Shown one piece after another: positions 31,087 to 39,581 of a stretch of 39,706 nucleotides of DNA. The notes under the pieces are model-generated. The model did no database searches. It saw only the letters and a list, made by a program, of their open reading frames with translations, and was not told the DNA's origin. Source of the DNA: a virus; IMG/VR virus record IMGVR_UViG_3300045902_000325, positions 1-39,706 of that record, one strand, 5' to 3'. A program made the translations under genes and the position numbers. Position 1 is the first letter of the stretch; each line of letters begins with the position of its first letter.

Positions 31087-31575
31087 TCATTCTTCGTTAG
31101 ACTGGTTAACTCTTTTGTAAAACTCCATAATTGCCTCCTGAAATTCAAGCTCAGCAAATACCTTAGTAGTGCTTTCATCGAGGACTTTAAACCTATTTCC
31201 TACTTTAACAGATACAATATTAGGTTGTGGAAGGACTCCTTCGTCAAGTAAGGTGAATGAGGAAACTTTCCAAATGTCTTCGTATGTATCGCCATCTGCC
31301 TGTCTAAGGTCTGGGTTTAATACTACATCTGGTGTCATCATTATGACTTTGACCCATACATTCCCGCTTTCATCAACTACTGCTGTATTTCTTATGAGAA
31401 TGGGAGATGCTGATAGGAATTTCTCCACTATTTCAGAACCTTCTTTCCACGAATCAAATGTTTGGTACCCAGACTCCATGCAGAGTTTCATGTTCTGGTT
31501 CTTTGTGCTGTCTGGCTCAACCAAGACACACATATTCCCCGTGATAGGAGATATTTCGTCGTAATTTAGTCTCAT
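31087..31575 (-). CDS. Hypothetical conserved phage protein, 162 residues
   Basis: Begins MRLNYDEISPITGNMCVLVE and is mostly beta-rich with an acidic tail (NQSNEE). No domain named. It is coupled to both neighbours by overlaps, so it is likely part of the glycosylation operon even though it shows no catalytic motif. Confidence 0.55.
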   Translation of the reverse strand: MRLNYDEISPITGNMCVLVEPDSTKNQNMKLCMESGYQTFDSWKEGSEIVEKFLSASPILIRNTAVVDESGNVWVKVIMMTPDVVLNPDLRQADGDTYEDIWKVSSFTLLDEGVLPQPNIVSVKVGNRFKVLDESTTKVFAELEFQEAIMEFYKRVNQSNEE

Positions 31576-32885
31576 TCTGCTTTCTTTAGTTTAGGTAGTT
31601 TCAATACGCGCATAGTAGCGGTTTCTTCAAACACACCGTATTTATCAAGTATCTTTTTCAAACCTTCTGTCATCTTCTCAAAAGAGAAATTGTCTTTAGT
31701 GTACTTAGGGTGTTTTCTACTGCGTTCTAAGTATTTGTCATAATTCTCAAACATGTTATTTAAAAGCTGTCCCGCATAGGGATAACTTACTTGGAACCAT
31801 TCAGAGTCCGTTATCCACTCGTTTTGAGCAGATCGGTCAATCTTTACCATCTTTCCGGGCAACAGTTCTGAAAAATCGGGGTGCAGGAAGTCAACTGGGC
31901 CAGAATAATTAGAACATATTACGGGCTTACCGGTAGATGTAAATTCAAGCATTGGCAGCCCAAAACCTTCTCCGTGGGTAAACGACACCATTGCTTTTAT
32001 TTTATGGTGATTGTACAACTCGTTCATTTCTTCCTCGGTAAGGTCTCCGTTAAGGACGTAAACGTTTGGAAACTTCCCGTTATAACCTTTTTCACGGAAT
32101 ATGTCTTTTGTCTGTCTAACCTTGTCTATTATTTGATCCCTCTCTGCCATAGAGAACCCTGCACCTGAAGATTTCAGAACTAAGGCTGGTTTTTTCTTCT
32201 TGTTCTTAAAAGTATTTAAGAAGGTATAAACGAGCATTCCTACATCTTTTCTATCGTGTCCAAGTTGTGCATTTAACCAATGTCCTACAAATAAGTAAGC
32301 AAAATCCTCTTCTATGAAAGTATTTAAAGAGTTTGACAACTCTGTTCTTGTTACAGTGTTTTTATTGTATATGCTCGTGTCAAGCCCCTCAAAAAGCACT
32401 TCAATAGGCTTGTTGACCTTTACAACTTCATTCACCAGACCAGTCCTGCTGTCTTTTTTCTCTATTTGGGTGTTAAGCGCAACAGCCTTGGTGAACTCGC
32501 TAGGCACTATGCACATATCAACCTTGTTAAGCCCTTCTACCATGTTAACAGGCAGTAACGATGATTCTGTCAAGGCACTTATCCCAAAAGACTTCTTTCC
32601 TATTCTCTGAAACTCTGACGGTATGGTAATGTGCAAAGTCACATCAGGTTCAAAAGGAATTTGGTTGTTCGGAAACACAAGTCGCAATAAAGCTGCATCT
32701 TCCTCCTTGTCTGGGTTAAGCGCAGTGAGCGGAGTCCCGCCCCATTTTATTGATATTAAGTTAACATCATACTTGTCTGTCAACTCCGGCATAGATAGTA
32801 AAGACCTTATTATCAGCCTTGAGTGTTGTCCATATCCGCTTCTGCTCTGGAATGGTGAAATCACCACTAAACTTTTTTTACTCAT
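31572..32885 (-). CDS. GT4-like (GT-B) glycosyltransferase
   Basis: 437 residues. The GT4 motif is clear: SFTHGEGFGLPMLEFTSTGKPVICS with E-x7-E, and the first domain begins VVISPFQSRSGYGQHSRL. NGDLTEEEMNELYNHHKIKAM is the typical second-domain helix before the motif. It transfers sugars from NDP or GDP donors with retention. ATGA coupling to the next gene. Confidence 0.85.
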   Translation of the reverse strand: MSKKSLVVISPFQSRSGYGQHSRLIIRSLLSMPELTDKYDVNLISIKWGGTPLTALNPDKEEDAALLRLVFPNNQIPFEPDVTLHITIPSEFQRIGKKSFGISALTESSLLPVNMVEGLNKVDMCIVPSEFTKAVALNTQIEKKDSRTGLVNEVVKVNKPIEVLFEGLDTSIYNKNTVTRTELSNSLNTFIEEDFAYLFVGHWLNAQLGHDRKDVGMLVYTFLNTFKNKKKKPALVLKSSGAGFSMAERDQIIDKVRQTKDIFREKGYNGKFPNVYVLNGDLTEEEMNELYNHHKIKAMVSFTHGEGFGLPMLEFTSTGKPVICSNYSGPVDFLHPDFSELLPGKMVKIDRSAQNEWITDSEWFQVSYPYAGQLLNNMFENYDKYLERSRKHPKYTKDNFSFEKMTEGLKKILDKYGVFEETATMRVLKLPKLKKAE

Positions 32886-33298
32886 ATTGCTATTAAGTCG
32901 TTGTATAGGTCTATTGCTTTAGTGTAAACTATTGTTTCGGTTAAGGTGCTTAATTCCTTTAAGAAATTCTTCGTCTCGTTTCTGTCTAATTTGAACGAGG
33001 TTTTGAAGTACTCAACAGACAAGAACTCTACTGAACTTATCTCAACTATTCCCGTAATGGGATCAGATGTGTCAATATAGGCTTGCAGGTCTTCTAACAC
33101 CTTTGAGTTTTTGTCCATTAAATCAAGCCCATTGTCCACTATTATTACATTTTTATTAGGGCCGACCTTCTTCAAGATGGTTATTTTATGAGTAAAACTA
33201 TCAGGGTTCAGTGTTCTGTGAAGAGCAAGCCCTGTATCTATCTAATAGTATATCTTCGCTACGGTATTTTCTGATATTGGTATTAATTTTATTTTCAT
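32882..33298 (-). pseudogene. Small gene with an in-frame amber codon
   Basis: The true start is ATG 33298, which overlaps the stop of the preceding 52-residue ORF (ATGA) and reads MKIKLIPISENTVAKIYY, then TAG, then IDTGLALHRTLNPDSFTHKI and on in the same frame to TGA at 32882. Total 138 codons if the amber is read. Downstream of the TAG a TTG at 33175 gives 97 residues with KNVIIVDNGLDLMDKNSK. Unknown family. The conserved look on both sides of the TAG suggests a recent nonsense change, a sequence error or suppression. Confidence 0.5.
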
Positions 33299-33453
33299 AT
33301 ATCTCTTTTGTTTATGTTAGCAATTATCCGGTCAATCTTATCATCTACTGTTGGTTTCTGCAAAGACTTTTCCAAGTCTTTCAACTCTCTCCTAATTTTA
33401 TCTCGTCTATTATTTTTTACGTATTCTAAAGACAGGATTTCCTCAAGGATCAT
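33295..33453 (-). CDS. Small charged helical protein, 52 residues
   Basis: ATG 33453, MILEEILSLEYVKNNRRDKI then RRELKDLEKSLQKPTVDDKI. Strongly helical, highly charged. Ends TGA over the next ATG. A further short frame just upstream (GTG 33499, KKPEKEGFNLDILEHDP) overlaps its start and may be another tiny gene; 33500-33584 is otherwise unclear. Confidence 0.5.
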   Translation of the reverse strand: MILEEILSLEYVKNNRRDKIRRELKDLEKSLQKPTVDDKIDRIIANINKRDI

Positions 33454-33584
33454 GCTCCAGTATATCCAAATTAAATCCTTCTTTTTCAGGCTTCTTCACT
33501 TCTCGCTTTTTTATCTTCTATAACACCCATTTAACTCTACCAAGTTCTTAGAGTTATTTTTATCAAACCGTTCAATATTACTAA

Positions 33585-35093
33585 TTACCACAATGTTATT
33601 CCCATGTCGCCCATGTCTATAGGCTCAGTTACTTTTATTATTTCGTATCTTGGCTTTGGCTTGTATACATTTAAAAGGGTATCTATGCCTTGTTTAAAGT
33701 CTGAACACATCTTTACGCTGTTCATTCCGCTTTCATCGCTTAAAACCCATTTTCTGCCATCTAATCCCCTACGTTCCCTTTCTTCTTTTGTAAGGTTATA
33801 CACCTCAAATAATCGAGCGGCTCCGTCCTCAGCATCGCACACATCGTCGAAAAGATATGGAGTAGGTATTGAACCTTGTAGCTGTCTTGCCCTTGGAAAG
33901 ATAGGAAATGCCCAACTTCCATGCTTTTTATATTTACCTCTTGTATTGTTGGAAAAATCTGCGGTAAAATCTACCCATTTTCCGTCCTCATCTTCAAATC
34001 TCATTTGATCTTGTAGACCTCCTGTAACAGGTGCTATAATAGGAGTTCCAGTTAGGAGACTTTCATTAGCAGCAAGACCGAACCCTTCTGCTGAGGACAT
34101 GAACATAGTAACGTCAGAAAGATTGTAGAACCAGTTCAAAACGTTTGTAGGAAGTTGTTCTTGATTGAAAAGCACCCTGTATTTCGGGCATATTGCTTTC
34201 TTAACTGCCAGAAGGTCTGTACCGTTCTCATCTTGAATGTGAGTCTTCATAAGCAAACAACAACGTCTTGCTTGTTCTTTTGAAAGTTTATCACAAAAAA
34301 GTTTGTAGGCAAGTATAACGTCTCCCGGCTGTTTTCTACGAATATTTCTACTGTTGTAAAAAACACAAAAGTCTATGTCATTTGGCTTTAAAAAGTTATC
34401 CCTGAACTGGACATACTCGTTCCAATCAGGAGATTGTTCGGTTTCTTTGTAAAAATACTTTACAGTAGAGCCGTGAGGGAGGTACTTCAATAGCACCCCC
34501 CTTAACTCTTGCCCTTCTTCTAATTTATCTAAGTCCGTATATTCAGTTCCATGCCATCTCAGACACTCTGAGTTTACAACCTTTGTTCCTTTGTTAATGG
34601 AAAAAAGCATATCACAGGAAGCATAGTAACTCGCATTCCATAAAGGAGTGACGTAAGAATCCCAGATGTTTATGTAAACAAGGGGTATCTTCCACTCTGA
34701 TCTTATTTCATGTTCCATTAAGAAAAGCCAACCCCAGAAACGAGGGTCTGTTATGAACACAATTACATCAGGCTTTTCATAGTGCAGTACTTCTCTAAGC
34801 ACATCTGGGTTTCCGTATCCATTATGAGCGTATAAAACAACGCTTGCGTCTGATACTCCAGTTTCATTTCTCACGTCTTGACTAAGGTCAATTTTTCTGC
34901 CGTGCTCTGGATGATTAATAGCAGCTGCCAGTTGAACCCAATCATACTTGTCCACCGTTCCTACTACTATTTCACGACTAATAGTTCCGATACCTGATTG
35001 AAACCTAATATCGTCCCCAAGTATCAGCACTTTCTTTTTCTTCACTGTGTCCGAACCAATTTTTCGGAGCTTCGGAAGTTTTATGTTATTCAA
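33585..35093 (-). CDS. GT4-like (GT-B) glycosyltransferase, 502 residues
   Basis: Longest gene in the window. The first domain has VLILGDDIRFQSGIGTISRE, the second FMSSAEGFGLAANESLLTGT with the E-x7-E motif, then PIIAPVTGGLQDQM. An insertion (DGKWVDFTADFSNNTRGKYK) and a C-terminal helix extend it beyond usual GT4 length. Likely transfers a hexose. It heads the 30-35 kb glycan operon. Confidence 0.85.
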   Translation of the reverse strand: MNNIKLPKLRKIGSDTVKKKKVLILGDDIRFQSGIGTISREIVVGTVDKYDWVQLAAAINHPEHGRKIDLSQDVRNETGVSDASVVLYAHNGYGNPDVLREVLHYEKPDVIVFITDPRFWGWLFLMEHEIRSEWKIPLVYINIWDSYVTPLWNASYYASCDMLFSINKGTKVVNSECLRWHGTEYTDLDKLEEGQELRGVLLKYLPHGSTVKYFYKETEQSPDWNEYVQFRDNFLKPNDIDFCVFYNSRNIRRKQPGDVILAYKLFCDKLSKEQARRCCLLMKTHIQDENGTDLLAVKKAICPKYRVLFNQEQLPTNVLNWFYNLSDVTMFMSSAEGFGLAANESLLTGTPIIAPVTGGLQDQMRFEDEDGKWVDFTADFSNNTRGKYKKHGSWAFPIFPRARQLQGSIPTPYLFDDVCDAEDGAARLFEVYNLTKEERERRGLDGRKWVLSDESGMNSVKMCSDFKQGIDTLLNVYKPKPRYEIIKVTEPIDMGDMGITLW

Positions 35094-35109
35094 GTTTTAA
35101 CCTCTTCTG

Positions 35110-35238
35110 TTATTTTTTATGCAATTTATCATGCAGCAGCACTTTCTTACGCCCTAACTTAAAGTAAGAACCAGTGCTTGTTTGTACAACAGGATAAGCC
35201 CTCTCCTTGTAGAGAACTGCTCGTCCACGGCAGATCAT
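35110..35238 (-). CDS. Small basic protein, 42 residues
   Basis: ATG 35238, MICRGRAVLYKERAYPVVQT then STGSYFKLGRKKVLLHDKLH, ends TAA. Beta-rich with a basic tail. The IS remnant above it ends just before its start, so the remnant may have replaced its leader. Unknown family. Confidence 0.45.
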   Translation of the reverse strand: MICRGRAVLYKERAYPVVQTSTGSYFKLGRKKVLLHDKLHKK

Positions 35239-35244
35239 ATGCAA

Positions 35245-35385
35245 GGATTCGGGTTTCACAGACTTACTTCTTTACAAAAGTCTTACTCGATCCTCCATCA
35301 GTGCTGTACAACATCCAACCAGATGTTATTTTTAAACCTCCGATTACTTCAAGGTCTTTGCTTGCCATCGAACCTGACGCATCTT
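35245..35385 (-). mobile_element. Degenerate tnpB tail (copy F)
   Basis: On the minus strand an open frame reads MASKDLEVIGGLKITSGWML, YSTDGGSSKTFVKK-stop, then VCETRI. It lines up with the DRDLNAAKNIxKEGLKII...TFVKKRKSVKPE tail of the other copies, but with many substitutions and a stop. The right-end hairpin has been lost. Oldest of the copies. Confidence 0.55.
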
Positions 35386-35458
35386 GATGATTAGGTTCTT
35401 AAACTTCTGGTAATTTTTACAAGGTTGCTTTCTTTTCCATATTTTATGTTTAAATTGT

Positions 35459-35710
35459 TTACCAACTGATTACTGTTACTATTGTTTTTGCAGGATTTGT
35501 GAATGTTTCTACCCTAAACCCAGCCGTGGTTAATCTTGAATGGCAAATATCCTCGACAATCCCGTTAAATTCAATCGAAGATTTTTCCTTTGTTCTGGCT
35601 GCTACCAGTAAATCCATCACTTCTTCGTGTTTGTAAGTTTTGACGAGAAGCGCATGTTCTCCTAAGATGTTTTTTAGGTTCCTTTCAAGTCTTTGCTGTG
35701 CATCTGTCAT
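35459..35710 (-). CDS. Hypothetical protein, 83 residues
   Basis: Helical N terminus (DAQQRLERNLKNILGEHALL), then a beta-rich C terminus ending KTIVTVISW. No family recognised. Separate leader upstream. Confidence 0.55.
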   Translation of the reverse strand: MTDAQQRLERNLKNILGEHALLVKTYKHEEVMDLLVAARTKEKSSIEFNGIVEDICHSRLTTAGFRVETFTNPAKTIVTVISW

Positions 35711-35746
35711 TGTTTTTCCTTTTTGGCTATAAATATTAAATTTTTA

Positions 35747-36151
35747 TCAAACGAATACCACTTGAATACCTCTTTTTTCTGCTTTTTTTCTAATCGAATC
35801 GTACAACTTCCAATCAGCCTCTTTTTCGTTTGCTCCTATAACTAACTTATCGGTTCTCTTCAGCATCTCTTGATACCGATGTAAATAGTGGCTTGGGTGA
35901 TTTCTCTTCCCAAAGTACTCTTGTGGAAGGAAGCTGTAAATATTCCAGCCCGTATAACTTGGGTTAAACTCCTTGTACGGAAGATCGAACTCAAGTGCGT
36001 ATTTCTTTGCATCATACTCGATGCCTGTCGGGTTTCCGCCACTTAGTATGGTAGCCGTATCTCCGAACGTATTCTTTACTTTGAAGAGAAATTCCTTTAC
36101 CTTCGCAGTATAATTTCCGTCTGTGCTTCCTATTACTGCTATTCTATACAT
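35747..36151 (-). CDS. SLOG/DUF2493-like nucleotide-binding protein
   Basis: 134 residues. MYRIAVIGSTDGNYTAKVKE followed by TATILSGGNPTGIEYDAKKY matches the SLOG superfamily signature xVIGSR...vvSGGAxGIDxxAxxyA found in DUF2493/YspA proteins. C-terminal TDKLVIGANEKEADW and IQVVFV complete the Rossmann-like fold. These bind nucleotides or sugar-linked nucleotides. It abuts the Cas4/RecB-like nuclease gene. Confidence 0.6.
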   Translation of the reverse strand: MYRIAVIGSTDGNYTAKVKEFLFKVKNTFGDTATILSGGNPTGIEYDAKKYALEFDLPYKEFNPSYTGWNIYSFLPQEYFGKRNHPSHYLHRYQEMLKRTDKLVIGANEKEADWKLYDSIRKKAEKRGIQVVFV

Positions 36152-37095
36152 TACAGTGTTATTCTTTTATCACTTGGACACAAATCCTCTCTATCACGAA
36201 ATTCACAGAACCTGCAATTAAAGCAGTTCTTGCCTGTGATAGGTCTGTATTCGTATAAAAGGTTGAATGAACCGTCTGGTAAAAAACAAGCATCGAGGAA
36301 TTTTTGAAATTCCTTTTGAACTGCATTCATTGATATCGAACCTTGTGGAGGGACAAAGGTTTGTACCCTCTTTTGAGGGTATAAAGAGTCTTCGTACAAC
36401 TTTCTCTTTAGTATGAGGTAAGAACCTTCTATATCCTCTACTGGAACGTTATATTGCTTTGCAAAGTAAATCTTATACAGGATAACCTGTGACGTTTTTA
36501 CTTTATCTTCCTTATCCCACTTTTTCCACCCTTCCTTTGAAGTCTTCAAGTCGGGCATAAATATCTTGCCCGTATTCTTATCCCTCAATACTATGTCAAG
36601 GTATCCCATTAAATAAACACTGGGCTTGGTAGGGTCAGGGGATATCAACAAAGGAACCTCCGTCCCTATCAACTCCTTATTTTTCCTGTCAAAGTAAGAA
36701 ACCCTGTTCTTTCTCAGGTACTCCAAAGCAAGGACACCATCTGAAAAAAATTCTGACAACTCATCAGCGGTAGAAAAATGCCTACCCGTTTTCTCAACTG
36801 CAATTATGTACTGATCTCTCAGCTCATTGAACAACAACTCTCTAAAATCAAGTGAATTTGCCTCTTTAACTGTTGTGGTGTACAGGACTTGCAACCAATG
36901 CTGTATTACATTGTGCATCGCTGTCCCAAAAACAGTATGTATCGTATCCTCTTTGTCCTTTAACCGATCAATATAACACAGTTTCCAGTAGTGTTCGCAT
37001 TTTTTAAATGAATAAAATTGTGAAAAAGATACAAATTTTGCATCTTCTGGCTTTTCAATCTTTAAGTCGAATTTATCAACTATGTACGTAGCCAT
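36151..37095 (-). CDS. PD-(D/E)XK nuclease with Fe-S-type Cys cluster (Cas4/RecB-like)
   Basis: 314 residues. Motif I His61 in FGTAMHNVIQHWL, motif II Asp167 in MGYLDIVLRD, motif III D182-x-K184 in MPDLKTS, and motif QxxxY in TSQVILYKIYF (Q203). Cys33 in FKKCEHYWKLCYI and the C-terminal C291, C294, C297, C306 cluster (NCFNCRFCEFRDREDLCP) resemble the iron-sulphur staple of Cas4 and AddB. Phage homologs usually act as recombination or end-processing exonucleases. No CRISPR array or cas1 is seen. Confidence 0.8.
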   Translation of the reverse strand: MATYIVDKFDLKIEKPEDAKFVSFSQFYSFKKCEHYWKLCYIDRLKDKEDTIHTVFGTAMHNVIQHWLQVLYTTTVKEANSLDFRELLFNELRDQYIIAVEKTGRHFSTADELSEFFSDGVLALEYLRKNRVSYFDRKNKELIGTEVPLLISPDPTKPSVYLMGYLDIVLRDKNTGKIFMPDLKTSKEGWKKWDKEDKVKTSQVILYKIYFAKQYNVPVEDIEGSYLILKRKLYEDSLYPQKRVQTFVPPQGSISMNAVQKEFQKFLDACFLPDGSFNLLYEYRPITGKNCFNCRFCEFRDREDLCPSDKRITL

Positions 37096-37118
37096 GTTTT
37101 TGTTTTTAAATGTCCTAA

Positions 37119-37403
37119 TTATAAGATGTAATCATCCTTTTCATTTGCTTTCAATAGCTTTTTGAGTTTCTTTTCAAACTTTTTTCGCAATGATAGGTAT
37201 TGAACAGGGTATTTTTCCTTAAAAATAACCTCTATATCCTCTACTGGCTTTTCTTTGATTTTGTAATTGGGATTAAAAGAACATGTCGCATTTATTTTAC
37301 TAAAATCTCCTGATCCTGTTGTCTCAGTAGTATTCACTGTTGCATTAGAAACTTTGCTGTTTAGTGCTAAGTACCTACGATAAATCTTATAATCTCTGCT
37401 CAC
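37119..37403 (-). CDS. Hypothetical protein, 94 residues
   Basis: GTG start. Ser/Thr-rich first half (VSNATVNTTETTGSGDFS) and a lysine-rich C terminus (RKKFEKKLKKLLKANEKDD) that is helical. No family. Confidence 0.5.
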   Translation of the reverse strand: MSRDYKIYRRYLALNSKVSNATVNTTETTGSGDFSKINATCSFNPNYKIKEKPVEDIEVIFKEKYPVQYLSLRKKFEKKLKKLLKANEKDDYIL

Positions 37404-37408
37404 TGTCG

Positions 37409-37669
37409 TTACTCCTCTTTATAGTCATCGTCATCTACTGTGAACGTCTTGAACCTGCTATGTGTTGGCTTGGTTTCATGTACATCGGTAGAAGAAGGTG
37501 TTTCTTCAACTCCCGAAACATCTGTAACGGGTTCTGTGTCTGGCTTCACTACATACTCTTTAAAGTTTCTGTTTTTTACATCATCAGGTAGTTTATTATA
37601 CTCCCATTCTTCTATGATGTCGTTTGTTGGATTTCTCTTCCAACCTCTTACGCAAATAAACTTTTTCAA
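37409..37669 (-). CDS. Hypothetical acidic protein, 86 residues
   Basis: TTG start with AGGAG upstream. Short N-terminal beta part with WKRNPTNDIIEEWEYNKLPD, then a low-complexity acidic tail rich in Glu, Thr and Asp (TFTVDDDDYKEE). No family. Confidence 0.5.
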   Translation of the reverse strand: MKKFICVRGWKRNPTNDIIEEWEYNKLPDDVKNRNFKEYVVKPDTEPVTDVSGVEETPSSTDVHETKPTHSRFKTFTVDDDDYKEE

Positions 37670-37685
37670 TATATATCTCCTGCTT

Positions 37686-37988
37686 TTATACTATTAAACT
37701 GCTTTTTTGGGGTTCTTCTACTTCTGAAAGCCCTAATCCATCTTCTATGTCTTTCATTCCTTTAGGAAAGAACTGTTTCAAAGGAGTGCCGCAATCTGCG
37801 CACCTGAAACAAGGAATAGGCTGAACATAATCCTCTTGAGTTCCTGTCAATAACTTAGACCATTTCCTGAGCATTAATTGTTCTTGAAAGAATACACATC
37901 CACAGGCATCACAACTGAACCCTGTGCTATCTTCTAATTTAAGTGCAATTTGCTGAACTGGTGTTTTCGTGGATGATTTATAACTCAT
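37686..37988 (-). CDS. Zinc-ribbon phage protein, 100 residues
   Basis: FSCDACGCVFFQEQLMLRKW near the start and PCFRCADCGTPLKQFFPKG further on give two CxxC pairs of a zinc ribbon. The middle MLRKWSKLLTGTQEDYVQPI is the typical link of T4-like and Bacteroidota phage zinc-ribbon proteins as I recall. Function unknown; may be a transcription or virion-linked protein. Confidence 0.65.
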   Translation of the reverse strand: MSYKSSTKTPVQQIALKLEDSTGFSCDACGCVFFQEQLMLRKWSKLLTGTQEDYVQPIPCFRCADCGTPLKQFFPKGMKDIEDGLGLSEVEEPQKSSLIV

Positions 37989-38221
37989 AAATACCTCGCT
38001 ATTGCATAGACCTGCTCCAATGCGCTTATGAAAGTGCGCTCGTCTGTGTCTATTTTATTTTTTAATAAAAATGGAGAACCAACTTCCCTTCGTATAAAGC
38101 AGTCATTCTTCGGGTTAAACGGGTTAATATAAACGCATGTCCAGCACTTGTTTTCTTTGTCTGTTTTTACGAAACAATTAAAGGTCTTACCGTGTATCGT
38201 GTAGTCTACTTTGAAATACAT
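37985..38221 (-). CDS. Hypothetical protein, 78 residues
   Basis: Beta-rich, three Cys (FNCFVKTDKENKCWTC, PKNDCFI) that are not clearly paired. ATGA overlap with the zinc-ribbon gene and directly after the GT-B gene. No family. Confidence 0.55.
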   Translation of the reverse strand: MYFKVDYTIHGKTFNCFVKTDKENKCWTCVYINPFNPKNDCFIRREVGSPFLLKNKIDTDERTFISALEQVYAIARYL

Positions 38222-39313
38222 TTATTTCAATGCTCCTCGCAACTCTTTTAAGGTTTCTACGAACCTTTTGTTTGAATAATATTTTTCTTTTATTAGCTCT
38301 GAGTCTTCGTGTAGTTGTTGTATATTGTCCTCGTATGTCTCCATGCACTGCTTCACGTAATCAGCCATTTGAAACCTATTTCTCAATAAATATAAAAATT
38401 TATTGTTTTTTGCAGATGACAGTTCTTTTGGGTAATGATATCGCTCTGGAAACACATAATAATACATCAACTTTCCCGGAACCATTGGAACTACTCCATT
38501 AACCATAGCCTCCCATATCACCACCGGATTCGCCTCTGCATCCCTCCCACAAAATAATGCCTTGCTTTTTCTAAGCAAGTCAAGATACAGCATCCTGTTA
38601 TTGTGATGTTCCTGAGCATAAACGAATTCATACTGAGTAAGTTCACTGCTTATCCCTTGAAATACTTTAACCTGTAAATCACTGTTTATTTCATAAGGGA
38701 ACAGGACTATATCACTCTTGACTTTTCTAATGACCCTCTTAGAAATATACTCAAACGGAAAGCCAGTTACTTTCCAGTTTTTGTGGTGCTTCAACCTCGG
38801 ATATTTGTTGAAGAACAAGGTACTATGTTCCTCGCATAAAAAACAGTTCATGTCGTAACTTTGAAACAACGAGTTCTCAAAGTGCCTGCCCCAAGTCTTG
38901 TATTTCCGCTTGAACCTTTGCCACATCGGACTTTCTTGGTTGAACAATGCGTTCCCCCAAAAACCTACTATCTTTATGTCTAACCCATACTCGTCCTTAA
39001 AATAAGAGAGAGGGACAGCAACAAAGTTCCAAGCATTTACAAACACAAACACATCCCCGTTCTTGATCTCTCCTCTAAGTATCATATTCATAATAGTATT
39101 CAATTGGGTGTTCTTATAGTAAGTGTCTGCCCAAAGAAAGGAGTCATGGCTTACATGGCTCCCATCTATTACGTTGACCTTGTATTCAGAGAAATCTTCG
39201 TCTCGGAAACAGTCTTTCCAATAGGTTTCTATGTGAACTTTCCTATTGTACTCAGTTACGACATGAAGTGTAGGTTTATGCACGTCCGCTATCCGCCCTA
39301 TCTGCTGCCTCAA
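38222..39313 (-). CDS. GT-B-like glycosyltransferase, 363 residues
   Basis: First domain: DVFVFVNAWNFVAVPLSYFK and IKIVGFWGNALFN. Second domain: RKSKALFCGRDAEANPVVIW then EAMVNGVVPMVPGKLMYYYV, which is the NPVVxxEAMxxGxVPM-like donor region of GT-B. C-terminal helix ends LKELRGALK. The His/Tyr-rich YKTWGRHFENSLFQSYDMNC stretch could contact acceptor. The start ATG overlaps the end of the DUF4494-like gene. Confidence 0.65.
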   Translation of the reverse strand: MRQQIGRIADVHKPTLHVVTEYNRKVHIETYWKDCFRDEDFSEYKVNVIDGSHVSHDSFLWADTYYKNTQLNTIMNMILRGEIKNGDVFVFVNAWNFVAVPLSYFKDEYGLDIKIVGFWGNALFNQESPMWQRFKRKYKTWGRHFENSLFQSYDMNCFLCEEHSTLFFNKYPRLKHHKNWKVTGFPFEYISKRVIRKVKSDIVLFPYEINSDLQVKVFQGISSELTQYEFVYAQEHHNNRMLYLDLLRKSKALFCGRDAEANPVVIWEAMVNGVVPMVPGKLMYYYVFPERYHYPKELSSAKNNKFLYLLRNRFQMADYVKQCMETYEDNIQQLHEDSELIKEKYYSNKRFVETLKELRGALK

Positions 39314-39503
39314 GTACTTTGACGTACTTGGTCTCAGTCACAGACACCAACTCCCAGTCAAAGGTCGAACCTTTATACTCTTTATTTATCTGTGCTTCCA
39401 CACCGCTTATTGCCTCGTCCTGAACTAGGAACGAGACTATTGTTTTTTTGATTGATCCGGAATCTGTCTCATGTGATTCTCTTACTTTTGCTGTGTAATA
39501 CAT
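39276..39503 (-). CDS. DUF4494-like small protein
   Basis: 75 residues. MYYTAKVRESHETDSGSIKK with TIVSFLVQDEAISGVEAQIN and ELVSVTETKYVKVLE matches the DUF4494 pattern (xxCKVRxEK..., PYLVxAxSFxEAE, xIxxxKYxEI), a family known mostly from Bacteroidota and their phages. Function unknown. Useful as a host-range hint. Confidence 0.55.
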   Translation of the reverse strand: MYYTAKVRESHETDSGSIKKTIVSFLVQDEAISGVEAQINKEYKGSTFDWELVSVTETKYVKVLEAADRADSGRA

Positions 39504-39541
39504 GTTGTTTTGTTTTTAACTGTTTTAAATTTATACTTATT

Positions 39542-39581
39542 GAATGCGCTTTTCAAACTCCTGTGCCGTCCTTAAATTTTT
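39542..39581 (-). pseudogene. C-terminal stub of a gene cut by IS copy D
   Basis: Directly beside the right end at 39582 a minus frame reads NLRTAQEFEKRIQ and stops at TAA. It looks like the last residues of a coding gene continued beyond the element. Too short to name. Confidence 0.35.

Noticed and set aside
35100-35250. tRNA gene
   Set aside because: Looked at because of hairpins and GC-rich stretches, but no cloverleaf, anticodon arm or TTCRANY loop could be formed here or elsewhere in the window.
193-39503. Recoding of TAG (genetic code 15) as in some large gut phages
   Set aside because: Two or three short genes have in-frame TAG, but the long genes (several over 300 codons) contain none, and TAG ends genes at 915, 7335, 18518 and 22741, one of them followed by a hairpin. 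Recoding would put TAG throughout.
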